From positions 62,001 to 126,000 of the forward strand of contig CANKYF010000008.1 of the NCBI GenBank assembly GCA_947487895.1: a DNA stretch of 64,000 bases, in the 5' to 3' direction. The notes under the pieces are model-generated. The model worked only from the letters and a program-made list of their open reading frames with translations, was not told the DNA's origin and made no database searches. The position numbers and the translations under genes were made by a program. This document shows positions 1-9,377 of the stretch, piece by piece. This DNA is from an uncultured Flavobacteriaceae bacterium. Lineage in GTDB: Bacteria; Bacteroidota; Bacteroidia; Flavobacteriales; Flavobacteriaceae. The stretch's first letter is position 1. Each line of letters opens with the position of its first letter.

Positions 1-582
1 TTATTTGAAATAAATCCAGTTTTAAAAACAAGTGATGATAAAATTTTAGCAGTTGATGCTAAGGTTACTATTGATGATAACGCGCTTTACAGACATAAAG
101 ATTACGAAGCATTAAGAGATATACGTGAAGAAAACCCTATTGAGGTTGAAGCTAAAGAAGTAGGTTTAAACTATGTAGATTTAGATGGTAATGTAGGATG
201 TATGGTAAACGGTGCAGGTTTAGCAATGGGAACCATGGATTTAATTAAACAAGCTGGTGGTGAGCCTGCAAACTTTTTAGATGTTGGAGGTACTGCTGAT
301 GCTGCTCGTGTTGAAGCTGCTTTTAAAATAATTTTAAAAGATCCTGCTGTAAAAGCTATATTAATTAACATTTTTGGAGGTATTGTACGTTGTGATCGTG
401 TAGCTCAGGGTGTTATCGATGCATATAAAAACATGGGTAATATAGAAGTACCAATTATTGTTCGTTTACAAGGTACAAATGCAGATATAGCTAAAGAATT
501 AATAGATAATTCTGGATTAGCTGTATTAAGTGCTACAGAGTTCCAAGAGGCTGCAGATAAAGTTCAAGAGGTTTTATCTTAG
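1..582 (+). CDS. sucC: succinyl-CoA synthetase (ADP-forming) beta subunit, C-terminal part (5' truncated by window edge)
   Basis: Frame open from base 1; translation [47 protein letters not shown]...[16 protein letters not shown] is the conserved SucC C-terminal ligase domain. Confidence 0.95.
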   Translation, partial: LFEINPVLKTSDDKILAVDAKVTIDDNALYRHKDYEALRDIREENPIEVEAKEVGLNYVDLDGNVGCMVNGAGLAMGTMDLIKQAGGEPANFLDVGGTADAARVEAAFKIILKDPAVKAILINIFGGIVRCDRVAQGVIDAYKNMGNIEVPIIVRLQGTNADIAKELIDNSGLAVLSATEFQEAADKVQEVLS

Positions 583-610
583 AATCTTACTTATAATATT
601 TAAAATACTG

Positions 611-643
611 AAAAGTCATGTTTTTATAAACATGGCTTTTTTT
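611..643 (+). terminator. rho-independent terminator after sucC
   Basis: Stem aaGTCATGTTT/AAACATGGC followed by T-run. Confidence 0.7.
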
Positions 644-741
644 GTGCGATTTTATTAGTAAAATGCTATAATTGTAGGATTTAATGTAACAAATGGTCGT
701 TTTAAAAGTCTTTATTGTATAAATCAATTAAAACGAACATC

Positions 742-1089
742 ATGAGAACATTTAAAATTTTGCTTTTAGTATTAGCTATCAACTTTACTAATTTCGCTTT
801 AGCAGAAATACCCAATCCATTACCCATTGATCACCAGCAAGAATTAATTCAAAAAGAGGTAAAGAAACTTTTGAAAAAACCAAATTTTGGAATTGAAAAA
901 GAAGAAACGGTTATTGTTAAAATCATTCTTAGTGAAAAAAATGAAATAGTAGTATTATCTGTTAATTCTAAAAATGAAAATCTTAATAGGTTCATTAAGC
1001 ATAAACTTAATTATAAAAAAGTACCAATTGGTATTTCTGGAAAGTACAAAAAGTATATTTTGCCAGTAAAATTCAAGGCAAAGAAATAA
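742..1089 (+). CDS. small secreted protein, possibly TonB C-terminal-like
   Basis: ATG at 742 (track start 715 is TTG); signal peptide MRTFKILLLVLAINFTNFALA; remainder has a TonB_C-like pattern (weak). Confidence 0.6.
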   Translation: MRTFKILLLVLAINFTNFALAEIPNPLPIDHQQELIQKEVKKLLKKPNFGIEKEETVIVKIILSEKNEIVVLSVNSKNENLNRFIKHKLNYKKVPIGISGKYKKYILPVKFKAKK

Positions 1090-1095
1090 CTTGAA

Positions 1096-1125
1096 AAAAA
1101 GCAGTTTTAAGAACTGCTTTTTTTT
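1096..1125 (+). terminator. rho-independent terminator
   Basis: AAGCAGTT-ttaag-AACTGCTT followed by T8. Confidence 0.75.
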
Positions 1126-1477
1126 GTGAATAATAATGCATTTCATCGATTTTGAAATAGGCATTAATGATTTCTAGCGTTTTTTAACATTGTAGATTGT
1201 CTGCTTTTTTATTTTTTGTAAAATTTAGTTGTTTATATGATTTATTCAGGTGTAATTTATTGGTATATAAGGGTTTGGGGTTATTTTGTTTTGTGGTTAA
1301 ATTAATGGAATGATTGATAAAACTCATGTTTTTTAGGTGAAATAACTTCATGGTAAGTTGAAATTATTGAAAACCACGACAAACTGTATTTCAATTTTCG
1401 ATGAGAGGGTTCATATCTACGATTATTTATTTATTCTTATTCTTAATTTTATGATATAATTAATTAATCCCTGAATA

Positions 1478-1888
1478 ATGGTTAATAGAGTAGAAAAATT
1501 AAGTCTTTTATCAGAAATGATAGCATTTGCTTCTTATGACAAGGACATAAAGGAAATTGAATATAATTTTTTATTAGGTGTTGCAAAACAGCTGGATATT
1601 TCACGTGAAGATTTTGAATATTTAATAGAACACCCTGTAAACTATACACACTTAAAATCACATAGTGAACGTATTGTACAGTTTCATAGATTAGTTTTAT
1701 TAATGAATATAGAACAAGAAGAAGGAGAAACTAATTCTAAAGGAGCTATTAAGCTTTATAATTTTGGTTTAAGAATGGGGTTAAGTCATGAGTCAATTAC
1801 TAAAGTATTGTTCTTAATGGAAAGTTTTCCAAACAAAATTGTACCACCAGATGTACTAATAGATATATTCAAAACACAGTATAATTAA
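1478..1888 (+). CDS. TerB-like tellurite-resistance-fold family protein
   Basis: 136 aa all-helical acidic protein, pattern LLSEMIAFASYDKDIKEIEYNFLLGVAKQLDIS typical of TerB-like proteins. Confidence 0.55.
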   Translation: MVNRVEKLSLLSEMIAFASYDKDIKEIEYNFLLGVAKQLDISREDFEYLIEHPVNYTHLKSHSERIVQFHRLVLLMNIEQEEGETNSKGAIKLYNFGLRMGLSHESITKVLFLMESFPNKIVPPDVLIDIFKTQYN

Positions 1889-1942
1889 AATAATCTGTTT
1901 AAGTTAATATTTAACATAGTGTTTTTTATAAAAGCTAAAAGC

Positions 1943-3946
1943 TTATACTTTTAGCTTTTCTAGTTTTTCTTGGTAAGCCTTTATATCATCTCTCAGTTTA
2001 GCCGCTTGCATAAAGTCTAGAGCCTTAGCAGCCTCTTCCATAAGTTTTCGTTTTTCTTTTATTTTTTTCTCTAGTTCAGGTTTGCTTAAATAGTCACTTT
2101 CAGGCTCTGCAGCTTTTAAAGCATCTAATTCATATTTATAAGTACTTACAGAATTTTTTGATAAAGCATTGTCTAGACTTTTGTTTAACGCTTTGGGTTT
2201 AAGGTTATTTTTAGTGTTGTATGCTATTTGCTTTTCGCGCCTGTAGTTAGTCTCGTCAATGGTTCTTTGCATGCTTTTGGTAATTTTATCTGCATACATT
2301 ATAGCTTTACCATTAATATTTCTAGCTGCTCTACCTACAGTTTGAGTTAACGAACGTGTAGAACGTAGAAACCCTTCTTTATCAGCATCTAAAATAGCTA
2401 CTAAAGATACTTCAGGTAAATCTAAACCTTCTCTTAATAAATTAACACCAACTAAAACATCAAATAAGCCTTTTCTAAGATCTTGCATAATTTCAACACG
2501 CTCAAGTGTATCAACATCACTATGAATATATCTACATCTAATTTGAATTCTATCTAGGTATTTGGTGAGTTCTTCAGCCATACGTTTAGTAAGTGTAGTT
2601 ACCAGTGTACGTTCATCTTTTTCAACACGTTGTTGTATTTCTTCAATTAAATCATCAATTTGATTTAAACTTGGACGAACTTCAATAATAGGATCTAATA
2701 ATCCTGTTGGACGAATAACCTGTTCTACATAAATACCATCTGTTTTTTGTAATTCATAGTCCGCAGGTGTAGCGCTTACATATATCACCTGATTTTGCAA
2801 AGCCTCAAACTCTTCAAATTTTAAGGGTCTATTATCCATAGCAGCTGGTAACCTAAAACCGTATTCCACCAAATTTTCTTTTCGGCTTCTATCTCCACCA
2901 TACATGGCATGAACTTGTGAAATGGTTACATGACTTTCGTCAACAACCATTAAATAATCATCAGGAAAATAGTCTAATAAGCAGAATGGACGCGTTCCAG
3001 CTTGTCTACCATCTAAATATCTTGAGTAGTTTTCAATACCTGAGCAATACCCTAATTCTCGTATCATTTCAAGATCAAATTCTGTGCGTTCTTTTAAACG
3101 TTTAGCTTCTAAGTGTTTTCCAATTTCTTTGAAATAGTCGTGTTGTTTTACTAAATCATCTTGTATGTCTTTAATAGCATTCTGCAATACTTCAGGTGAG
3201 GTTACAAACATATTAGCAGGATATATATTCAACCTTTCGTATTTTTCAATAACTTGATTTGTTTGAATGTCAAAGGATTCTATGTCTTCAATTTCATCAC
3301 CAAAAAAATGAACCCTGAAAGCATTATCTGCATAACTTGGAAATATATCTACCGTATCTCCTTTTATTCTGAAGTTCCCATGGTTGAATTCTGCTTCAGT
3401 TCTGGAATATAAACTTTGAACAAGTTGATGGAGTAGCTGCGTTCTTGAAATTTCTTGATCTCTTTCAATAGAAATTACATTCTTTTGAAATTCAATAGGG
3501 TTACCAATACCATACAAACATGAAACTGATGCTACCACTAATACATCTCTTCTCCCTGAAAGTAAAGAAGAGGTAGTACTTAAGCGCATTTTTTCAATTT
3601 CTTCATTTATAGAAAGATCTTTTTCTATATAAACCCCGGAAACAGGAATATATGCTTCAGGTTGGTAATAATCATAATAAGATACGAAATATTCAACAGC
3701 GTTATCAGGAAAAAATTGTTTGAATTCAGAATATAGTTGAGCCGCTAAAGTTTTATTATGTGCTAAAACTAATGTGGGTCTTTGCACTTCTTTTATAACA
3801 TTAGCCACGGTAAATGTTTTACCTGAACCAGTTACACCTAAAAGTGTCTGATACTTCTCATTAGTTGATATGCCTTCAACTAATTGTTTTATGGCTTCTG
3901 GTTGGTCTCCAGTAGGGTTAAAGTCTGATTCAATTTTAAATTTCAT
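1943..3946 (-). CDS. uvrB: excinuclease ABC subunit UvrB
   Basis: 667 aa; Walker A GVTGSGKTFT, SYYDYYQPEAYIP, DESHVT, C-terminal UVR motif. Confidence 0.98.
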   Translation of the reverse strand: MKFKIESDFNPTGDQPEAIKQLVEGISTNEKYQTLLGVTGSGKTFTVANVIKEVQRPTLVLAHNKTLAAQLYSEFKQFFPDNAVEYFVSYYDYYQPEAYIPVSGVYIEKDLSINEEIEKMRLSTTSSLLSGRRDVLVVASVSCLYGIGNPIEFQKNVISIERDQEISRTQLLHQLVQSLYSRTEAEFNHGNFRIKGDTVDIFPSYADNAFRVHFFGDEIEDIESFDIQTNQVIEKYERLNIYPANMFVTSPEVLQNAIKDIQDDLVKQHDYFKEIGKHLEAKRLKERTEFDLEMIRELGYCSGIENYSRYLDGRQAGTRPFCLLDYFPDDYLMVVDESHVTISQVHAMYGGDRSRKENLVEYGFRLPAAMDNRPLKFEEFEALQNQVIYVSATPADYELQKTDGIYVEQVIRPTGLLDPIIEVRPSLNQIDDLIEEIQQRVEKDERTLVTTLTKRMAEELTKYLDRIQIRCRYIHSDVDTLERVEIMQDLRKGLFDVLVGVNLLREGLDLPEVSLVAILDADKEGFLRSTRSLTQTVGRAARNINGKAIMYADKITKSMQRTIDETNYRREKQIAYNTKNNLKPKALNKSLDNALSKNSVSTYKYELDALKAAEPESDYLSKPELEKKIKEKRKLMEEAAKALDFMQAAKLRDDIKAYQEKLEKLKV

Positions 3947-4023
3947 ACGTCTTGTATTACCTAAAAATAGTAACGATTAAAATTACTTAAACATGATGAA
4001 CTTTAAGGTATGAAATATAAAAT

Positions 4024-7000
4024 TTATCGTTTTAAAGTGAAGTGGCCTGTATGTATTCTACCATCATCTCTAATAAATTTAAACCAGTAATCATCTGTTG
4101 GCATTGGACTTCCTTTAAATGTACCATCCCAACCGTCTTCAGAAGTATTTATTTGTTTTATTAATTTACCATATCTATCGAAAATTAATATTCGGCTTCC
4201 TCTTTCAAAAAAATCGTTTACACCAGTAATTTTCCATACGGGATTGTACATGTCTCCATTAGGCGTAAAGAATTTTGGATAACCAAGCACTGTAAATGGT
4301 ATAGAAACGACAGGGCAAACTTCTTCAATATCTTGTACTAATAATGTATAAATTCCAGGGGGCACATCTCTAAAAATAGTTTCTGGTTGATAAGGAAACT
4401 CTATGTTCCCATCTTCATCTATAAGAGAAAATTCATAGATGCTATTACCAATAATAGCAGGATCTTTTATACTTACTGTATTACTAGTTTGAAAATCATT
4501 TATGTCTAGATCATCAATTGTTATACTAGGTGGATCTGCTGCTTTTATATCAATAGTCCTTGATCTAGTGCATCCAGTACGTGTGTTAGTAATTGTTAAA
4601 GTATATTCACCGGATCCGTGTGTAAGTATGGTAGTTCTTGGTAAAATAAGGGTGTTGTCTACAGAAGTATTAGATTCAAATGTCCATTCATATGCGTAGG
4701 GATCAGGTGAGCTAGTTTCTACTGGTACTATATCATAAGGATCAAAAGGATTACCGCACAGAAGAATTTCTTCTTCTAAAGTAAATTCAGGAAGGGGATT
4801 TACAGTTAGATTTATCGTTGAAATGTCAGAACAAAATGAGTTAAGTGGATTTTCAACTTCTACAATAATTGTTTGATTTGAAGAAAATAAGGGGTTAGGT
4901 AAATCATTACTGCCAAAGACCAATTGACCATCAGAATCAGTATAAATAAAATTAATTATCATGTTAGGCTGATTTCCTAAGATTGTTGAGGAAAAATTAG
5001 TAGTATCGAAAGAAAATAAACCATCATCATCAATATCTCCAGCATCTCCATCACAAACTATTTGATCTGGAATAGTATTGTTGATAAAAGGCTGTATATC
5101 AACAATAAAGGTGATTGTTGTTTCGTTAGAGCAAGGGCCATTAGAGGCTTGGGTGTTATTGTTGGTAACAATTACAACGATCTCTTTAGTATAAGTTAAA
5201 AATACTGATTCAATAGGACTAACAACTGGTCTACCATCTGTATATTGTAAAGGTATATCGTCATTTCTGTCTGTGGTACCCACCGTATCAAAATAAGTAA
5301 TAGTTACAGTATTAGGGTCCTGTCCATTAAGAACATCAGCTTCTAGTGAAGATGTATCAAAGATAGATAAATGTTCTCCATTAATTGTTTGAGTTGAGCA
5401 TCTTCTATTAAAAAAGACTTGATTAGCAATTGGTAAAGCCTCAACATTTAAAAGATTAGTTAATTCTTCTAAACCTAGGCAGTCATTACCTAAGTTACTT
5501 TTTACACGTACCCAAATACTTTGTTGTCCTGTGGCATCTGTATTTCTGAAAATAGAATTAGAGATATCTGCGATTTCACTGATCTCTAATTCAGCATTTA
5601 ATCTGGATTCATAAAAATGTACAGTTACGGGTATAGTAGTAAAGACAGAGGTTTCGATTTCTGTTCTAATTCCTGATAAATCAAAGGAAGCAAAAAGACC
5701 TGTGTCAGCACTATCATCATCACATAAGAATAATGGTGTAGGGCTGTACGTGTTTAATGCTGCACTTGAAGGTGTTATTTCTAAATTTAAAGGCACTACA
5801 CTAAAACAATCATTAGTATCTGTTGCTCGTATCCAAATAGTTTCAAAAGGAGCAGACGTTAGGTCTACAAGATGATTACTTGCATCTGCTAACTCAGTAC
5901 CACCTGGGGTTTCTGCTTGAGTTTGGTCTGCGTAATAAGTAAAGACATAGCCATCTGCAGTCCAATTTGGGTAGATGACATCTTTAATCCAATCAAGTTC
6001 TAAATTGAATGAAGTTATACGATCATTAGTGTCATCATCACATTGCGTGTAGGGGTTTGAAGGTGTATTTAAAATAGGTAAAGGATTTACAGTTAATGTA
6101 GTTGAGTTAGAATATAAACCACAACTATTTCCTATTCTGTCTAATTTAGCCCTGTATTGATAATTATTAAAAGAGTTAGGAACATTACTAATTGTTAAAA
6201 TTGACGTTGTGTCATCTGAATAATTAGTAGGGTCATTAGCTAAAGTCCAATTAATTCCTCCATCTGTAGAAACTTCCCACTGATAAGTCTCAGCCTCTGG
6301 TGAAATAACACTTATCATTCCAGAATCGTTCAAACAAATAGATATATTATTTGAAGGTTGTGTTGTTATACTTATTGGTGAAAAATTTAAATAATCTGCA
6401 TCAGGTAAGGTATATCCATCTGGAGCATTTGTAACTAGCCCGTTAGCATCAATTCCAACAGCTATATTACCTAATCTACCATCTTCATCATCATCTGAAA
6501 AACCAGCTTCGATTACATCACTACAAGTATCTTCATCACTATCAGAATCTATGTATGAAAAGAAAGTATCTCCATCAAAATCATTCAAGGTATATCCAAT
6601 AATGTTGCTATCTGGCATAGTTTCAGCGGCATCTACCCACCCATTAACACCAAAATTAGGTCCATCTTCAACACCATCAAGATTGGTGTCAGATAAAGTT
6701 CCTAACTGGCCAGTTTCAATTAAATCATAGATACCATCATTATCACTGTCTAAATCATAAAAATCTAGAACACCATCACCATCAGTATCAATAGGAGGGA
6801 AGTTTATATCAAAAGCATCATCTAAGCCATCGTTATTTAGATCACCAATCAGAGATATAATAGCTCCAGAACGTTCTATAAGATCAGGTATGCCGTCATT
6901 ATCACTATCTAAATCTAATTCATCTTTTACACCATCATTGTCGTTATCTTTTTTAAAGCAAGTAAGAGATAAGTTTGCATTAAATGTAGATGTTTCTGTT

Positions 7001-9222
7001 GCATTATTTGTAAATATATGCTCAAAAGTAAAACCATCAACTGAGTTTGCAAAAAATTGAAAAGCAGTGTTACCATTTGGTGTTGGGTTAATGGTAAAAT
7101 GAATTTCAGAGCCTGATATTTGGGTTACTCCGCTTTCAAAAAGTCCATCAAAATTAGAATCCACTAATAACCTATTATCCGGATCTACAAGTGTAATGTT
7201 TTTAGTTGAAGGTAGTATTCTAACAACAAATATTTCTCCAGTTGTAGATGTGTTAATTAAACTTTCATGCTCTGTTAGTTTTATATTTACCACTTCATTA
7301 AAAGTGAAGTTATAATTTTCTTGGGTAGAAGAAGAACTGTTTATGACACTAGTGAAATTCCCATTAGCATCTCCATCTATATTCGCATTTGGACTAGTTG
7401 TTACATTGTCAACTATAGTATTAGGATTAGCAGGAGGATCTATAAAGTTAAGAATAGGATTAGTTTCATTGGAAATATCAATTCTTACATCACCTCTAGA
7501 TTCTGTACAATTTAATATGCCATCATTATCGTTATCTATATCTATATTGTCTATAATGCCATCATTATCAATATCATCAGGGCAAATACTTACGGGTATT
7601 TCTATAGATTCTAATGGACCACCATTACATGGTAATTCTCCAATAATTTTGTATTTCCCTGGTAAGTTGGGTTGTAAAGTTGCATTTGTTTCTCCAGATA
7701 ATACAGAGAAACCAGAACCATCATCAAATAGCCATTCAAAACTCTCAAAGTTTTGGGCATTTGAAACTTCTAATATTAAATTATTCCCAATACAGTTTCC
7801 TAAAGCAGTAAATTGTGTATCAAAAATAACTTCGGGTTTAGATTGAAACCCAGAATAAAAGCTACCAGAAGTAGCAGCGCCATTTACATTGAAGTAGGCT
7901 ACATATAATTCATCATCTCCTTGAACAGAAACATTGCCTGTTAAACTAGTAATTCTATATGTAACATAATCTGAATTTCCAGTAACGAAACTAGGTCCTA
8001 CAGAAGAAAAATTAGAAAGCGCTTGGTTATTAATAGTAACATTAGCTCCTTGTCTCGTTACAATTGTTACACCACCACTATATACTAAATTACCTATTCT
8101 ATCAATATTAGCAATGTTATCTATGTTTCCTCTAGTTTCACAACTTAAAGGAGGAACAAAGAACATACCTTGGTTAGCTTCAGAAGAGGATCCAACCCCT
8201 TGGTACATAAAAACATCGTCGCTAGTTTCTACATACATATTATTATTAGCACTATAATTATTACCTTCAATTACGTAATAATCTCCAGAATTAATAGTAG
8301 CTATTGGAGCATTTCCATTAATACTAATAGATGTATTGTCTGTGTGGGCAATAACTAATACATTTTCCCAATCATTATTTCCATCACCTTTCACAAATAT
8401 GTATTCATTACCTATTTTAGAAATACCTGCAATTTGGTCAATACCGTAATCTCTAGCTCCTCCATTATGAAAGCTTCCGTTTGCAGATCCACAATTAATG
8501 GCAATGGGTTTATCTGAAGTAACTAAAGCTCCTATTAGACCATCAGTTAGGTTTGGCAAATTCTGATCACTTTTAAGAGCTATTGTATAACTTTCTCCTT
8601 CATTTAGAGTTATAGTTATGGGAATGGAGCCCGTATAATTTTCTATGGTTAATCCCGAAGGTAAATCATTAAAGTTAACTGTTGTAGCATCTTCAGTAGC
8701 CATAACCGATACAAAACTTAAATAATTATCAAAGCCTGAAGGGTTTCCTATATCTTCATTTGTATAAGTTCCTATTCTAAAGGTGGTATCAAGAGCTGAA
8801 ATTCCTTTACTCACCAATGCTCCTGCTTGTGCGCCACCAGCGTTCATTCTAACTGATACATAAATAGGTGCTTCGGCTTCAATAATGTAGCCTTTATTGT
8901 TTTTGATCAAACTGCTTTCATCTGAATTTACAAATAATTGGGTGTCATAGCCATTACCAATGCTCTCTACTTGAGGCGTAGTATTTGAAACGGTACCATT
9001 TATTTCATTTGCAGGGTTTCCTACAGGTGTAACAGTGTATGGTACTTGAGAATTATTGGAAGTTGATATGTAAATCCATTGATCTTGCGGATTTGCATTG
9101 TTAGGTCCACTTGTTAAAGGTGGAATATAATGCTTTGTACTAAGCTGTGCGTGAATGTTATTTGAAAAAGAGAGTATAGCAAAAACTATTAGCAGGTTTC
9201 TAATGAAGGAGCTAGTTTGCAT
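4024..9222 (-). CDS. giant T9SS type B sorting domain protein; IgGFc-binding-like N-terminal head, TSP3-type Ca-binding repeats
   Basis: 1732 aa, signal peptide; N-terminus resembles IgGFc_binding domain (GGARDYGIDQIAGISKIGNEYIFVKG...); DxDNDGIxD repeats; C-term YPKFFTPNGDMYNPVWKITGVNDFFERGSRILIFDRYGKLIKQINTSEDGWDGTFKGSPMPTDDYWFKF (gliding motility-associated CTD). Confidence 0.9.
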   Translation of the reverse strand: MQTSSFIRNLLIVFAILSFSNNIHAQLSTKHYIPPLTSGPNNANPQDQWIYISTSNNSQVPYTVTPVGNPANEINGTVSNTTPQVESIGNGYDTQLFVNSDESSLIKNNKGYIIEAEAPIYVSVRMNAGGAQAGALVSKGISALDTTFRIGTYTNEDIGNPSGFDNYLSFVSVMATEDATTVNFNDLPSGLTIENYTGSIPITITLNEGESYTIALKSDQNLPNLTDGLIGALVTSDKPIAINCGSANGSFHNGGARDYGIDQIAGISKIGNEYIFVKGDGNNDWENVLVIAHTDNTSISINGNAPIATINSGDYYVIEGNNYSANNNMYVETSDDVFMYQGVGSSSEANQGMFFVPPLSCETRGNIDNIANIDRIGNLVYSGGVTIVTRQGANVTINNQALSNFSSVGPSFVTGNSDYVTYRITSLTGNVSVQGDDELYVAYFNVNGAATSGSFYSGFQSKPEVIFDTQFTALGNCIGNNLILEVSNAQNFESFEWLFDDGSGFSVLSGETNATLQPNLPGKYKIIGELPCNGGPLESIEIPVSICPDDIDNDGIIDNIDIDNDNDGILNCTESRGDVRIDISNETNPILNFIDPPANPNTIVDNVTTSPNANIDGDANGNFTSVINSSSSTQENYNFTFNEVVNIKLTEHESLINTSTTGEIFVVRILPSTKNITLVDPDNRLLVDSNFDGLFESGVTQISGSEIHFTINPTPNGNTAFQFFANSVDGFTFEHIFTNNATETSTFNANLSLTCFKKDNDNDGVKDELDLDSDNDGIPDLIERSGAIISLIGDLNNDGLDDAFDINFPPIDTDGDGVLDFYDLDSDNDGIYDLIETGQLGTLSDTNLDGVEDGPNFGVNGWVDAAETMPDSNIIGYTLNDFDGDTFFSYIDSDSDEDTCSDVIEAGFSDDDEDGRLGNIAVGIDANGLVTNAPDGYTLPDADYLNFSPISITTQPSNNISICLNDSGMISVISPEAETYQWEVSTDGGINWTLANDPTNYSDDTTSILTISNVPNSFNNYQYRAKLDRIGNSCGLYSNSTTLTVNPLPILNTPSNPYTQCDDDTNDRITSFNLELDWIKDVIYPNWTADGYVFTYYADQTQAETPGGTELADASNHLVDLTSAPFETIWIRATDTNDCFSVVPLNLEITPSSAALNTYSPTPLFLCDDDSADTGLFASFDLSGIRTEIETSVFTTIPVTVHFYESRLNAELEISEIADISNSIFRNTDATGQQSIWVRVKSNLGNDCLGLEELTNLLNVEALPIANQVFFNRRCSTQTINGEHLSIFDTSSLEADVLNGQDPNTVTITYFDTVGTTDRNDDIPLQYTDGRPVVSPIESVFLTYTKEIVVIVTNNNTQASNGPCSNETTITFIVDIQPFINNTIPDQIVCDGDAGDIDDDGLFSFDTTNFSSTILGNQPNMIINFIYTDSDGQLVFGSNDLPNPLFSSNQTIIVEVENPLNSFCSDISTINLTVNPLPEFTLEEEILLCGNPFDPYDIVPVETSSPDPYAYEWTFESNTSVDNTLILPRTTILTHGSGEYTLTITNTRTGCTRSRTIDIKAADPPSITIDDLDINDFQTSNTVSIKDPAIIGNSIYEFSLIDEDGNIEFPYQPETIFRDVPPGIYTLLVQDIEEVCPVVSIPFTVLGYPKFFTPNGDMYNPVWKITGVNDFFERGSRILIFDRYGKLIKQINTSEDGWDGTFKGSPMPTDDYWFKFIRDDGRIHTGHFTLKR

Positions 9223-9377
9223 TTTTATGTTTTTATTTGTTGTATAGTAAGGTTCTAAAAAGAACTAATCATCTAAAATAACTATTTAATTTTTTCTTAG
9301 ACACTTATCAGTATTAAAAGGTTTAAATTTTTAGAAAAATTGCGAAAAACGTATAGTTAATATTCTAAAATAGTAAG

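Noticed and set aside
1478-1888. Functional link of this ORF to UvrB
   Set aside because: Adjacent but convergent, and sequence is TerB-like rather than nucleotide-excision-repair-like
7343-7846. 167-aa + strand ORF and other antisense ORFs (e.g. 4502-4699, 13456-13641, 16264-16491) inside the T9SS-B array
   Set aside because: They lie opposite long, well-supported coding frames; compositional by-products of Asp/Asn/Ser/Thr-rich codons
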